Assembly (NCBI GenBank): GCA_964387145.1
Contig: CAYLVM010000009.1
Span: 1 to 41,112, forward strand
Source: JAMBLL01 sp964387145
GTDB lineage: Bacteria > Actinomycetota > Acidimicrobiia > Spongiisociales > UBA5794
Length of the DNA stretch: 41,112 nucleotides
Direction: 5' to 3'
The first letter of the stretch is position 1. Each line of letters opens with the position of its first letter. The position numbers were made by a program, and so were the translations under genes. A model generated the notes under the pieces. It was not told the DNA's origin. It searched no databases and saw nothing but the letters and a program-made list of their open reading frames with translations. Below are positions 7,125-15,169 of this stretch, piece by piece.

Positions 7125-8078
7125 TTAGGGGAGGGGGAAGTGTTGGGCGAGCATCCAGTCGTCGTTGAAGATCTTCGAGAGGTAGCTGCGGCCTGAGTCG
7201 GGGAGGATGACGACGACGAGGCTGTCGGGGTTCTCCTCGGCTACACGAAGGGCTCCAACCAGGGCCATACCGCAGGAGCCGCCGACGAGGATCCCCTCCT
7301 CTACGGCGAGGCGGCGGGCCATGAGGAAAGCCTCCTCGTCGCCAACCATCTCGTAGGCATCTGTCAGATCCGGGTCGTACGTCTCGGGCCAGAAGTCCTC
7401 GCCGACACCTTCGATGAGGTAGGTGGTGACGTCCTCTTCAGAAGGCGCCGTGTAGATGGACCCTTCGGGGTCGACGCCAATCACCTGGAGCTCCGGATTC
7501 TTCGACTTGAGGTACCGGGCTGTCCCCGAGATCGTCCCCCCGGTGCCGACGCCCGCGACCAGGATGTCGATCTTGCCTTCGGTCTGCTCCCAGATCTCGG
7601 GGCCGGTGCCCTCGACGTGTGCCTGGGGGTTGGCGGGGTTCGAGTACTGGTCTGGGCGGTAGTGGCCGGGACGCTGCGCGAGCTCGTTCGATACCGAGTA
7701 GTACGACCTCGGGTCCTCGGGAGCAACGTCCGTGGGACACACGATGACCTCGGCGCCGTAGGCACGCAGAAGGTCCTGCTTCTCCTTGGATTGCTTGTCC
7801 TGCATGACACAGATGAGCTTGTAGCCCCTGATCGCAGCGACCATGGCAAGGCCGACTCCGGTGTTCCCCGAGGTCGGCTCGACGATCGTGTCACCGGGCT
7901 CGAGCCAGCCGTTCGCCTCGGCACGCTCGATCATGCCAACTCCGATGCGGTCCTTGATGGAGCCGCCAGGGTTCATGTACTCGACCTTGGCGACGAGGTT
8001 GCCGTTGCGATGGAGGCGGGCGAGACGAACCAGCGGCGTGTTCCCGATCGCCTCGACGATGTTGTCGTGAATGTCCAT
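7125..8078 (-). CDS. cbs: Cystathionine beta-synthase, catalytic domain only
   Basis: A 317-residue fold-type II PLP enzyme. PLP lysine Lys42 is in NPGGSIKDR; the phosphate loops are PTSGNTG (68-74) and GVGTGGTISG. The CBS-type C-terminal block LSKIFNDDWM closes the domain. It matches actinobacterial CBS (Rv1077-like) more than CysK or CysM. It ends right after the catalytic domain, so the usual C-terminal pair of regulatory CBS (Bateman) modules is absent and nothing downstream encodes them. A run of eight G on the + strand lies just past the stop. ATG start at 8078 has -10-like TACTCT 7 nt upstream and no Shine-Dalgarno, suggesting a leaderless message. Condenses serine and homocysteine to cystathionine. 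Confidence 0.9.
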   Translation of the reverse strand: MDIHDNIVEAIGNTPLVRLARLHRNGNLVAKVEYMNPGGSIKDRIGVGMIERAEANGWLEPGDTIVEPTSGNTGVGLAMVAAIRGYKLICVMQDKQSKEKQDLLRAYGAEVIVCPTDVAPEDPRSYYSVSNELAQRPGHYRPDQYSNPANPQAHVEGTGPEIWEQTEGKIDILVAGVGTGGTISGTARYLKSKNPELQVIGVDPEGSIYTAPSEEDVTTYLIEGVGEDFWPETYDPDLTDAYEMVGDEEAFLMARRLAVEEGILVGGSCGMALVGALRVAEENPDSLVVVILPDSGRSYLSKIFNDDWMLAQHFPLP

Positions 8079-8132
8079 GGCGTCAAGAGTACTGGCACAC
8101 CTACGGTGACCAGCCCGTCACGAGTGACCGAA

Positions 8133-8704
8133 TCACCCTTCGGAGGACACCGTGATCATGAACCCGGGTACGTCAACGGACCGTTCTGTACCGTTGATGA
8201 TGTACGAGATTCGAACACCGTTGATCACTCCGTCGCCCGGTCGGAAATGCTGAACACCGAAGACTGTCTGGGCCACGGTGTCGCGGTCATCACAGAGTGG
8301 GATCTTGCTGGTACCGAGCGGTTCAGTCTCGACATCGGAAGGGGGGAACCCGTATACCGCACCGACGCGCTCGGAGAACCCCGGAGCTACGATCTCGACT
8401 CCACCGATCAGCTTGGCACCACCAGAAACACTGATCGGCGAGACGGCACTGAGCCTCACCCCGGGGGCGGTCGCACACACCCCGTGGCCGACGGATCCTG
8501 CCGAGCCGACGGCGAGCCGACGGCGAGCCGATCCAACCCGATGGTCACCGTGCCCCCAGGATCGAGTGCCGCTTGAAGGCCACCGCCGGCGGAACAGGCG
8601 CTGATCATCACCATCGCCAGCAACGCCACTGCGGTAGCTCGGCATGGTCGACTATTCCTGTTGCCCGGCTTCCTGGTCTCGTACCGCGTGACTTCGTTCC
8701 GCAT
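8133..8704 (-). pseudogene. Lipoprotein gene split by an 11-bp tandem duplication
   Basis: The first frame (from ATG 8704) encodes a lipoprotein signal with lipobox ISAC (Cys37), then continues to GGTVTIGLDRLAVGS before entering a wrong frame that stops at 8456. A second frame ending at 8133 carries the rest (SVGHGVCATAPGVRLSAVSP onward to PGFMITVSSEG). The frames meet in a tandem 11-bp repeat at 8503-8531. Removing one unit joins them exactly into a 186-residue protein. So this is a recent frameshift, a phase-variable locus or an assembly error. The protein family is not recognised; it is an exported small lipoprotein. Confidence 0.72.
8503..8531. repeat. 11-bp direct tandem repeat causing the frameshift
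   Basis: Unit GAGCCGACGGC occurs at 8503-8513 and 8514-8524, followed by a partial third copy GAGCCGA (8525-8531). An 11-bp gain shifts frame by two bases. Loss of one unit restores a single open frame across the lipoprotein gene. Confidence 0.85.
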
Positions 8705-8796
8705 CTCTCGAAGGTATCACGGGTCTGTCGCGCCGTCGATCAGACATGGATCAACGGCCGGGCGGATACCCAGGACCCGACCGAACGTGTGATCAT

Positions 8797-8838
8797 CCTG
8801 TGTGCGGCACCCGCCCAGCGCGATGCACCGCACACAGG
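8797..8838 (-). terminator. Hairpin downstream of the MMPL gene
   Basis: Perfect 11-bp inverted repeat CCTGTGTGCGG (8797-8807) and CCGCACACAGG (8828-8838) with a 20-nt loop, starting 6 nt after the MMPL stop. There is no U-tract, so it is a terminator or mRNA-stabilising hairpin rather than a classic intrinsic terminator. Confidence 0.6.
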
Positions 8839-8844
8839 GTTGGA

Positions 8845-11163
8845 TCAGGCAGACTCCGGGACCGTCAGGTCCGCACCGATGGAATCGGAGGGCCTTGCCG
8901 GTTCTACGACAAGGTTCGGGAGAACCTTGTCCAGCCAGCGGGGGATCCACCAGTTCTTGTCACCGAGGAGCTGCATCGTTGCGGGCACCAGCAACATCCT
9001 GATGACCGTCGCATCGATCGCCACGGCAGCAGCAAGCCCAAGGCCGAGGATCTTGACGGTTCGGAGATCCTCGAGCATGAAGCTACCGAACACGAACACC
9101 ATGATCAGGGCAGCTGCGGTGATGACCCTGGCCGTCGCTGCGAGCCCGTCTGCAACCGCAGCACTGTTGTCGCCGTGGGTGTCGTACTCCTCACGGATTC
9201 TCGTCAAGAGGAACACCTCGTAGTCCATCGAAAGCCCGAAGACGATGGCGAAGAGCATCATCGGGATGAATGGCTCGATGGGACCAGGAGAGATTCCGAG
9301 CAGGTCGCCACCCCACCCCCACTGGAACACCGCGACCACGATGCCGTAGGCCGCACCTATGGCGAGCAGGTTCATGCCGACCGCCTTGAGTGGGACGAGC
9401 ACCGAGCGGAAGACGACCATGAGGAACAGGAAGGAGATGAGCAGGACCGCTCCGTAGAAGTACCAGATTCGCTGGGCGAGGTACTCGGAGAAGTCGATGT
9501 TCGCTGCCACAGGACCGGTGACCTTGATGTCGGTGCCGGCAGCATCGTTGATCTGCGGTACGACGTTGTCACGAAGATCGTGAACGAGGTTGACTGTCGC
9601 CTCGTCCTGAGGAGAGGTCTCGGGGATGACCTGCCAGAGCACAGCCGTCGGCTGCTGGGGATCGTTGGGGATCGGCATCGACACCTTCACGACACCGTCG
9701 ACGTCCTCGAGGAGCTGGGTCACCTGCTTGGCTCCTGCGAGGTTCGCCCCTTCGGGCAGTTCGGTGACGAGGAGGAGTGGCCCGTTCGCTCCCGGCCCAA
9801 AGCCTTCCTCGAGCATGTCGTAGGCCTGTCGTGTCGTCGTTCCTTCAGGGTCATTGCCTGCGTCTGCGAACCCGAGCTGCATCGAGAGGACCGGGATGGC
9901 AACGATGAGCAGGATCACCGTCGCCGAGATGGTGATGATCCAGGCGCGGCGCTGGACGAAGCGACTCCACTTGTAGGAGAACGTCTCTTCCATCGGCTTG
10001 TCCGACGAGATGTTCACCGTGCGCTTGAGAGGACCCCAGAAGCGGGCAAGGATTGCCGCAACCAGCGCGAGCACCACGCCGAGGCGGAGCACCGGGATGT
10101 CGAGCGCCACACCGAGGAGGGCGATGGCCACGAAGGCCGATGCGAGGAGCCCACCGCGGCGGGTGACCTGGATCCGGTGTCCTGCAACACCGATCAGCGC
10201 AGGGAGGAGGGTTACGGATGCGAGCATGGTGACCATCACCGTCACCGACGCGGCGATCGCAAGGCCGGTGACGAACGTGATGCCCATGAGCAGCATGCCG
10301 AGGAGAGACACGACCACGGTGACACCTGCAAAGAGCACAGCGCGCCCTGCAGAGTCGAGCGCGGCACCGACCGATGAAGCAACGGACTCACCCCGCGAGA
10401 GATGCTCCTGGTATCGCGTCACGATGAACAGGGCGTAGTCGATGCCAACACCGAGACCGATCATGACCCCGATCGTCGCGGCGAAATCCGGCATCTCGAT
10501 GACGTTGCTCAGCAAGGCAGTCAGCAGAACTCCTGTCCCGACGCCTGCAAGTGCCGTGGCGATGGGGAGGCCCATTGCAAGCACGGAGCCGAACGCGATG
10601 ATCAGCACGAAGATCGCGAACGCGATACCGAGCATCTCAGAGTTGGGTGGCTCGCGGAAGCGGAACATGTCTCCGCCGAGTGCGATCTCGAGTCCGTCGA
10701 TCTCGGGGGCAAGCTCGGCGATCTGATCACCGATCGCAGCACCTTCGTCGGTCGTCGTACCAGCCTCGAGGACGAGCTGAGCGTACGCGATCTGCCCAGC
10801 GCTGTCGCCGTGTGTCGAGACCTGACTCGCACCGATCGGCGAGTAGGGGCTCAGGACGTTGACCACGCCATCGATCCCCTTCGTCGCGTCGAAGAACGCT
10901 GACATCTCCGCCTTGACCTGTGGGTCCTCGACCCCCTGGGTGGCGCTGAAGACGATGGTTGCCGGATCGCCGCCCGCGTTCGGGAACTGCGTCGAGAGGA
11001 TGTCGAGACCCTCTGTGCTCTCCGACGCCGGAGCCGTGATGTTGGTGGTGAACGCCGGGCCGATACTGACGACCGCGCCGATCAGCATTGCTACCGTGAT
11101 GACCCAGGCGGCAAGCACCCGCCAGGGATGTGAAGAGGCGAAACGACCAAGACGAACGAGCAT
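8845..11163 (-). CDS. MMPL/RND-family transporter
   Basis: A 772-residue integral membrane protein with the duplicated RND layout: a first helix (about 15-35), an extracytoplasmic domain (about 40-170), five to six helices, a second extracytoplasmic domain (about 415-555) and a final helix bundle. Both halves carry the MMPL signature: GLGVGIDYALFIVTR in the first and GLSMDYEVFLLTRIREEYD in the second, including the acidic-Tyr pair used for proton relay in MmpL3. Likely exports lipids or hydrophobic drugs. The ATG at 11163 has AAGG upstream. The divergent TetR gene and twin palindromes between them indicate TetR control. Confidence 0.92.
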   Translation of the reverse strand: MLVRLGRFASSHPWRVLAAWVITVAMLIGAVVSIGPAFTTNITAPASESTEGLDILSTQFPNAGGDPATIVFSATQGVEDPQVKAEMSAFFDATKGIDGVVNVLSPYSPIGASQVSTHGDSAGQIAYAQLVLEAGTTTDEGAAIGDQIAELAPEIDGLEIALGGDMFRFREPPNSEMLGIAFAIFVLIIAFGSVLAMGLPIATALAGVGTGVLLTALLSNVIEMPDFAATIGVMIGLGVGIDYALFIVTRYQEHLSRGESVASSVGAALDSAGRAVLFAGVTVVVSLLGMLLMGITFVTGLAIAASVTVMVTMLASVTLLPALIGVAGHRIQVTRRGGLLASAFVAIALLGVALDIPVLRLGVVLALVAAILARFWGPLKRTVNISSDKPMEETFSYKWSRFVQRRAWIITISATVILLIVAIPVLSMQLGFADAGNDPEGTTTRQAYDMLEEGFGPGANGPLLLVTELPEGANLAGAKQVTQLLEDVDGVVKVSMPIPNDPQQPTAVLWQVIPETSPQDEATVNLVHDLRDNVVPQINDAAGTDIKVTGPVAANIDFSEYLAQRIWYFYGAVLLISFLFLMVVFRSVLVPLKAVGMNLLAIGAAYGIVVAVFQWGWGGDLLGISPGPIEPFIPMMLFAIVFGLSMDYEVFLLTRIREEYDTHGDNSAAVADGLAATARVITAAALIMVFVFGSFMLEDLRTVKILGLGLAAAVAIDATVIRMLLVPATMQLLGDKNWWIPRWLDKVLPNLVVEPARPSDSIGADLTVPESA

Positions 11164-11178
11164 GATGAACCTTCAGTA

Positions 11179-11214
11179 TGAGACATTCTGACTTATATGA
11201 GACATACTGTATCA
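11179..11214. promoter_or_regulatory. Twin TetR operators between the MMPL and tetR genes
   Basis: Two 17-bp sites lie 19 bp apart centre to centre. Site 2 (11198-11214) reads TGAGACATACTGTATCA, fitting the palindrome TGA-N-ACA-N3-TGT-N-TCA. Site 1 (11179-11195), TGAGACATTCTGACTTA, is an imperfect copy. They also form a longer inverted pair CAGTATG/CATACTG. They occupy the 69-nt divergent promoter region, so the neighbouring TetR protein probably controls both genes. Confidence 0.7.
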
Positions 11215-11232
11215 TGTGTGTAGTGATACCGC

Positions 11233-11835
11233 ATGAAAAGAACTGAGAACCCGATGAACCCGCAGGTACAGCGCACCCAGAGCCTGATGCTCGACGCCGC
11301 ACGCACACTTCTCGCCGACCATGGCCCGGAAGCCGTTACCCACCTGCGAGTCGCTGAGACCGCGGGCGTTGCGAGGGCAACGGTGTACCGCCACTGGCCC
11401 AACCGCGCCGCAATCCTCCTCGACCTGCTCCGCAGTGGTGCAGACCTCCACCTCAGCCCTCCCGGAGAAGACCTCACGATCCTCGAACGTGTCACCGTCG
11501 CTCTCACATCTTTCGCGGCAGCCCTCAACGGTGACGGTGGGCGGACGCTTGCGGCGATGATCGGACTCGCCGAGTGGGATGAGGACGTCTTTGCGGCACT
11601 CGAACAGATGACGGCGTTCGGGCCGATGTTCCTCCACGGCCTCCTCACCGCTGGCCTCGACAACGGCGAACTCGACGAAGCTGCCGATCCAGCTCTCCTC
11701 GTCGATCGCCTCATCGGCCCGCTGTACTTCCGACGCCTCCTCTACCACGACCCCATCACCGGCGACTACATCGACCGACTCGTTACGAGCACCCTCACCC
11801 CACTCGTACGAGGCGATGGACCCTCCATCCGGTAA
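11233..11835 (+). CDS. TetR/AcrR-family transcriptional repressor
   Basis: A 200-residue TetR-family regulator. The N-terminal helix-turn-helix (about 17-62) contains VAETAGVARATVYRHWPN, the family signature. The C-terminal ligand domain (70-195) is helical and variable, as expected; GPLYFRRLL is a common TetR C-terminal pattern. The ATG at 11233 is taken, but an in-frame ATG at 11254 is also possible. It is divergent from the MMPL transporter across twin palindromes, implying ligand-responsive control of that exporter and of itself. Its TAA stop is embedded in the first heptamer of a repeat array at 11831-11851. Confidence 0.9.
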   Translation: MKRTENPMNPQVQRTQSLMLDAARTLLADHGPEAVTHLRVAETAGVARATVYRHWPNRAAILLDLLRSGADLHLSPPGEDLTILERVTVALTSFAAALNGDGGRTLAAMIGLAEWDEDVFAALEQMTAFGPMFLHGLLTAGLDNGELDEAADPALLVDRLIGPLYFRRLLYHDPITGDYIDRLVTSTLTPLVRGDGPSIR

Positions 11836-11851
11836 ACGGTGAACGGTGAGC
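11831..11851 (+). repeat. Heptamer array GGTAAAC-GGTGAAC-GGTGAGC
   Basis: Three consecutive 7-bp units begin inside the tetR stop codon. The block 11827-11845 is the exact reverse complement of 174-192, more than 11 kb away. Confidence 0.8.
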
Positions 11852-11899
11852 ACCTCGACCGTCGGGAGCCCTACCGGCCCATGAGTATCCTTCCCTCCC

Positions 11900-12826
11900 A
11901 TGTCCAACCCCCTCATCTCTGCCCGCGCGCTCACCAAGAAGTTCGGTGATTTCGTAGCGGTCGACGGGATCGACTTCGAGGTGCGTCCGGGCGAAGCGTT
12001 CGGGTTCCTCGGCCCGAACGGGGCGGGGAAGACCTCGACCATGCGGATGATCGGTGCGGTCAGCCCGATCACCAGCGGCGAGCTCACCGTCCTCGGCCTC
12101 GACCCGACGACCCAGGGCCCCCAGCTGCGCTCCCGCCTCGGTGTCGTCCCACAAGAGAACAACCTCGACGAGGAACTGACCGTCTTCGACAACCTCATGA
12201 TGTACGGCAGGTACTTCGACATGTCGCGCTCTGTCATCAGGGATCGCATCGCCGAACTTCTCGAGTTCGTCCAGCTCACCGACAAGCGCGACGCGAAGAT
12301 CAGTGCCCTGTCTGGGGGGATGAAGCGACGGGTGATCATCGCTCGTGGCCTCATCAACGAACCCGACATGTTCATCCTCGACGAGCCGACCACCGGTCTC
12401 GACCCCCAGGCACGACACGTCCTATGGGATCGGTTATACCGCCTCAAGCAACAAGGCGTGACGCTGATCATCACGACGCACTACATGGACGAGGCCGAGC
12501 AACTCTGCGACCGGCTCGTCGTCATGGACAAGGGCAAGATCGTCGCCGAAGGCTCACCAACCTCACTCATCGCGCAGCACACACCGAGAGACGTCGTTGA
12601 GTTGCGATTCCCCGTGGGCGTCCTTGAGACCGTGGAAGACCGCGTCGTCGCACTTTCCGACCGTACGGAGATCCTTGCAGACCGCGCCCTCGTCTACACC
12701 GACGACGCAGACAAGACGATCGCAGTGATCGCCGAATCCGCGCTCGAACCAGAAACCGTGCTGGCCAGGCGCTCCACGCTCGAGGACGTGTTCTTGCGCC
12801 TCACCGGCCGGACACTCGTCGACTGA
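11900..12826 (+). CDS. ABC transporter ATP-binding protein (DrrA/NodI-like)
   Basis: A 308-residue ATPase of the ABC-2 export class. Walker A is GPNGAGKTS (38-46), the signature LSGGM (137-141), Walker B FILDEP (158-163), and the switch His is His194 in THYMDEAE. The roughly 90-residue C-terminal extension with a TLEDVFLRLTGR end is typical of DrrA/NodI-type ATPases. The ATG at 11900 lies 8 nt after -10-like TATCCT, so the transcript may be leaderless. The next permease overlaps the stop (TGATG), and two permeases follow. The substrate is unknown; drug, polyketide or lipid export are usual for the class. Confidence 0.92.
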   Translation: MSNPLISARALTKKFGDFVAVDGIDFEVRPGEAFGFLGPNGAGKTSTMRMIGAVSPITSGELTVLGLDPTTQGPQLRSRLGVVPQENNLDEELTVFDNLMMYGRYFDMSRSVIRDRIAELLEFVQLTDKRDAKISALSGGMKRRVIIARGLINEPDMFILDEPTTGLDPQARHVLWDRLYRLKQQGVTLIITTHYMDEAEQLCDRLVVMDKGKIVAEGSPTSLIAQHTPRDVVELRFPVGVLETVEDRVVALSDRTEILADRALVYTDDADKTIAVIAESALEPETVLARRSTLEDVFLRLTGRTLVD

Positions 12827-13602
12827 TGGCGACGCCGCTGTCCTTGCGCGTCCTGGAAGCCGAAGCGCGGACCTACCGCCGGACGTGGCGAGGATCCGTG
12901 TTCACGAGCTTCCTCAACCCCATCCTCTACCTCCTGGCGATGGGTGTCGGACTCGGCTCCCTGGTCGACGCGAACCTGCCTGCGGGCCTCGATGGTGTGT
13001 CCTACCTCACCTTCCTCGCACCGGGCCTCCTCGTGGCAACGGCGATGCAGACCGGGGCGGGCGAGGGCTCATGGAAGGTGATGGGAGGCATCAAGTGGAC
13101 CCAAACCTGGAAGGCACGCCTCGCGTCGCCGATCGGGACCACGAGCCTCGTGATCGGCCACCTTCTGTGGTCCGCTACACGAGTGCTGATGGTCTCTGTC
13201 ATCTTCGCCGTCGTCATGGCTGCCTTCCAGGTTGCACCCCTTCTCCAGTCTCTGCTTGCTGTCGGCCCTGCCATGCTCGTCGGCGTCGCCATGGTCGCGG
13301 TGACGACCGCGTTCACCGTGCGGCTCGAGGAACCCACGGGGCTCGCCATGTACTTCCGTTTCGTGGTGATCCCGATGTTCCTGTTCTCCGGCGTGTTCTT
13401 CCCCATCACCAGCCTTCCGGGCTGGTTACAGCCCGTGGCCGTCGTCACACCGCTCTATCACGGTGTCGAACTCGCAAGAGCGATCGTCGTTGGTACCACA
13501 CCGGCGGTGGTGTGGTGGGCGAGCGTGCTGTACCTCTCCGCGTTGATCCTTGCCGGATCGATACTTGCAATGGCTCCGATCCGGCGGAATCTGACGCCGT
13601 GA
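12826..13602 (+). CDS. ABC-2 type permease, first of two
   Basis: A 258-residue NodJ/DrrB-like ABC-2 membrane protein with about six transmembrane segments and the conserved late PMFLFSGVFFPITSLPGWLQ region, followed by VTPLYHGVELARAI, the ABC-2 signature area. The ATG overlaps the ATPase stop by one base; its own TGA overlaps the GTG start of the second permease. With the ATPase and second permease it would form a heterodimeric exporter. Confidence 0.9.
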   Translation: MATPLSLRVLEAEARTYRRTWRGSVFTSFLNPILYLLAMGVGLGSLVDANLPAGLDGVSYLTFLAPGLLVATAMQTGAGEGSWKVMGGIKWTQTWKARLASPIGTTSLVIGHLLWSATRVLMVSVIFAVVMAAFQVAPLLQSLLAVGPAMLVGVAMVAVTTAFTVRLEEPTGLAMYFRFVVIPMFLFSGVFFPITSLPGWLQPVAVVTPLYHGVELARAIVVGTTPAVVWWASVLYLSALILAGSILAMAPIRRNLTP

Positions 13603-14402
13603 CCTCCAAGACGCTGACCGCCAGGATCATCCCCCCGTTGCCGCGACGATGGCGGGGCCGGTACCTCGTGGAACGCAACCTCGTTGCGACGAAGTCGTTC
13701 TGGCCGATACTGCTGTCGGGGTTCTTTGAACCGGTCTTCTACCTCTTTGCCATCGGCATCGGGATCGGACAACTCATCGGGGACATCGACGTCGCGGGCA
13801 GGGCAGTGTCCTACACCGCGTTCGCAGCACCTGCGATGCTCGCTGCCTCAGCGATGAACGGAGCCGTATTCGAGTCCACCAACATCTTCTTCAAGTTGAA
13901 ATTCGGCAAGATATACGAGGGCGTCCTCGCGACTCCGATCGAGCCGACCGACGTTGCATCCGGTGAGATCGCCTGGACGCTCGCTCGTGGAAGTATGTAC
14001 TCGGGGGCTTTCCTCCTCGTGATGGCAGTGATGGGCCTCATCGAGTCGCCCATCGGCATCCTTGCGTTCCCCGCGACGATCCTCATCGGATTCGCCTTCG
14101 GTGCGATGGCCACGGCGGGCGTCACCTACATGCGCACATGGCAGGACCTGGACTACGTGACGCTGATCACCCTTCCCCTGTTCCTGTTCTCGGCGACGTT
14201 CTACCCCCTCGACGTCTACCCGGGGTGGCTCCAGACCATCACCTGGATCTCCCCGCTGTTCCACGGCGTCGTCCTCACGCGAGGTTTGACGCTCGGCATT
14301 CTCGATTGGACGATGCTCATCAACGTCGCCTACCTCGCCGGCCTCGGCATCCTCGGCTCATGGATCACCGCTCGACGTATCGGGGACCTGCTCCGGCCTT
14401 GA
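13599..14402 (+). CDS. ABC-2 type permease, second of two
   Basis: A 267-residue ABC-2 permease, paralogous to the preceding one. It has the LPLFLFSATFYPLDVYPGWL and ISPLFHGVVLTRGLTLG blocks. Start at GTG 13599, overlapping the upstream stop as GTGA; the frame is open further upstream only as an out-of-frame shadow of the first permease. The N-terminal 25 residues are basic (PPLPRRWRGRYLVERN), as expected for a cytoplasmic start. Last gene of the exporter operon. Confidence 0.9.
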   Translation: MTSKTLTARIIPPLPRRWRGRYLVERNLVATKSFWPILLSGFFEPVFYLFAIGIGIGQLIGDIDVAGRAVSYTAFAAPAMLAASAMNGAVFESTNIFFKLKFGKIYEGVLATPIEPTDVASGEIAWTLARGSMYSGAFLLVMAVMGLIESPIGILAFPATILIGFAFGAMATAGVTYMRTWQDLDYVTLITLPLFLFSATFYPLDVYPGWLQTITWISPLFHGVVLTRGLTLGILDWTMLINVAYLAGLGILGSWITARRIGDLLRP

Positions 14403-14411
14403 CAGCACGGC

Positions 14412-14466
14412 CCTCGATCATCGTGGGCGAACGTGGCCGAGCGCCCTCAGAGATCACTGATCGAGG
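14412..14466 (+). terminator. Inverted repeat after the ABC-2 operon (weak terminator candidate)
   Basis: CCTCGATCA (14412-14420) and TGATCGAGG (14458-14466) form a perfect 9-bp inverted repeat with a long 37-nt loop, 9 nt after the permease stop. No U-tract. The rest of the 193-nt space up to csoR has no gene that I can support. Confidence 0.35.
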
Positions 14467-14564
14467 ATTCCTACATCTACACGTTGGAAGTTTCAGCGCA
14501 GTCGCGCGAAACCTTGATATCGTGGGTCTCAGCAGTCGAACAGGCGTGACACGACGTGTGCGCT

Positions 14565-14588
14565 GCCCCACCCAGGGAGGGGTATACT
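14565..14588 (+). promoter_or_regulatory. CsoR operator and leaderless csoR promoter
   Basis: A 17-bp palindrome with the pattern CCCC-N-CCC-N-GGG-N-GGGG (14566-14582) directly abuts the -10 hexamer TATACT (14583-14588). C-tract/G-tract palindromes next to TA-rich ends are the known CsoR operator type. The GTG start of csoR is only 7 nt past the -10, so transcription should start at or next to the start codon. CsoR bound here would occlude the promoter until Cu(I) is sensed. Confidence 0.7.
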
Positions 14589-14595
14589 CTTCATC

Positions 14596-14886
14596 GTGAA
14601 AGACGAACACAAGACTTCCGCACTGAACCGCCTCAAGACCGTGCGAGGACACATCGATGCTGTGATCCGCATGGTGGAAGAAGAGCGGTACTGCCCGGAG
14701 ATCATGAAACAGGTATCTGCTCTCGAGGGTTCCCTCGAAGGCATCAATCGGGTTCTGCTTCAGAATCATGTCGAGACGTGCGTTCTCGAACACGTGCGCG
14801 AAGGCCGGTCCGAGCAGGTCGTCGACGAACTGCTCGAGACACTGCGCTATGCGCCAAGCCGCCCAGCTTCGAAAGGCACCCCGTGA
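14596..14886 (+). CDS. csoR: Copper-sensing repressor CsoR
   Basis: A 96-residue all-helical DUF156/CsoR-family repressor. The Cu(I) ligand triad Cys-His-Cys is complete: Cys33 (RYCPEI), His58 and Cys62 (NHVETC). The basic helix 1 (LNRLKTVRGHIDAV) contributes DNA contacts. GTG start at 14596 with a -10 box 7 nt upstream; no Shine-Dalgarno. The stop overlaps the copZ GTG (GTGA). The downstream copper chaperone and copper ATPase, plus the upstream palindrome, define an autoregulated copper-efflux operon. Members of this family sensing Ni or persulfide differ in these ligands, so copper is the best reading. Confidence 0.93.
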   Translation: MKDEHKTSALNRLKTVRGHIDAVIRMVEEERYCPEIMKQVSALEGSLEGINRVLLQNHVETCVLEHVREGRSEQVVDELLETLRYAPSRPASKGTP

Positions 14887-15095
14887 CCCAGATAACGCTT
14901 TCCGTCCCCGACATCTCCTGTGGCCACTGCAAGTCCTCGATCGAGGGCGCTGTTGGACCCATGGATGGGGTCACCAAAGCAGAGGTGTCGATCGGCGACC
15001 ATACGGTCGATGTCGAGTACGACCCTGAGACCGTCGAGTTGGACGCCATCGTCACCGCTATCGACGATCAAGGATACGAAGTCGCAGGCCTCTGA
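14883..15095 (+). CDS. copZ: Heavy-metal-associated copper chaperone (CopZ-like)
   Basis: A 70-residue ferredoxin-like HMA domain. The Cu(I)-binding pair is Cys13-x-x-Cys16 in the loop DISCGHC, with Ile where many homologues have Met. The rest keeps the family core, with KAEVSIGDHTVDVEYD and the C-terminal IDDQGYEV. GTG start overlapping csoR. It delivers Cu(I) to CopA and possibly to CsoR. Confidence 0.92.
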   Translation: MTQITLSVPDISCGHCKSSIEGAVGPMDGVTKAEVSIGDHTVDVEYDPETVELDAIVTAIDDQGYEVAGL

Positions 15096-15169
15096 GGCCT
15101 GCTCGATCCTCGCTCCCATCACGTATCGCTCTGTGAGTGACGCGCGCGCACGCCAGGAAGGACCCCAAC

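Noticed and set aside
7110..7135. Frameshift at the G8 tract truncating cbs
   Set aside because: Sequence beyond the tract shows no regulatory-domain coding in any frame; it is the repeat region, so the short protein is genuine.
8746..10377. 543-codon plus-strand frame opposite the MMPL gene
   Set aside because: Antisense shadow with His/Asp/Arg/Glu-rich unstructured composition; the MMPL motifs on the other strand are unambiguous.
11900..14402. Antibiotic biosynthesis or self-resistance cluster
   Set aside because: The DrrA/NodI-like exporter has no biosynthetic genes around it; only a generic exporter can be claimed.
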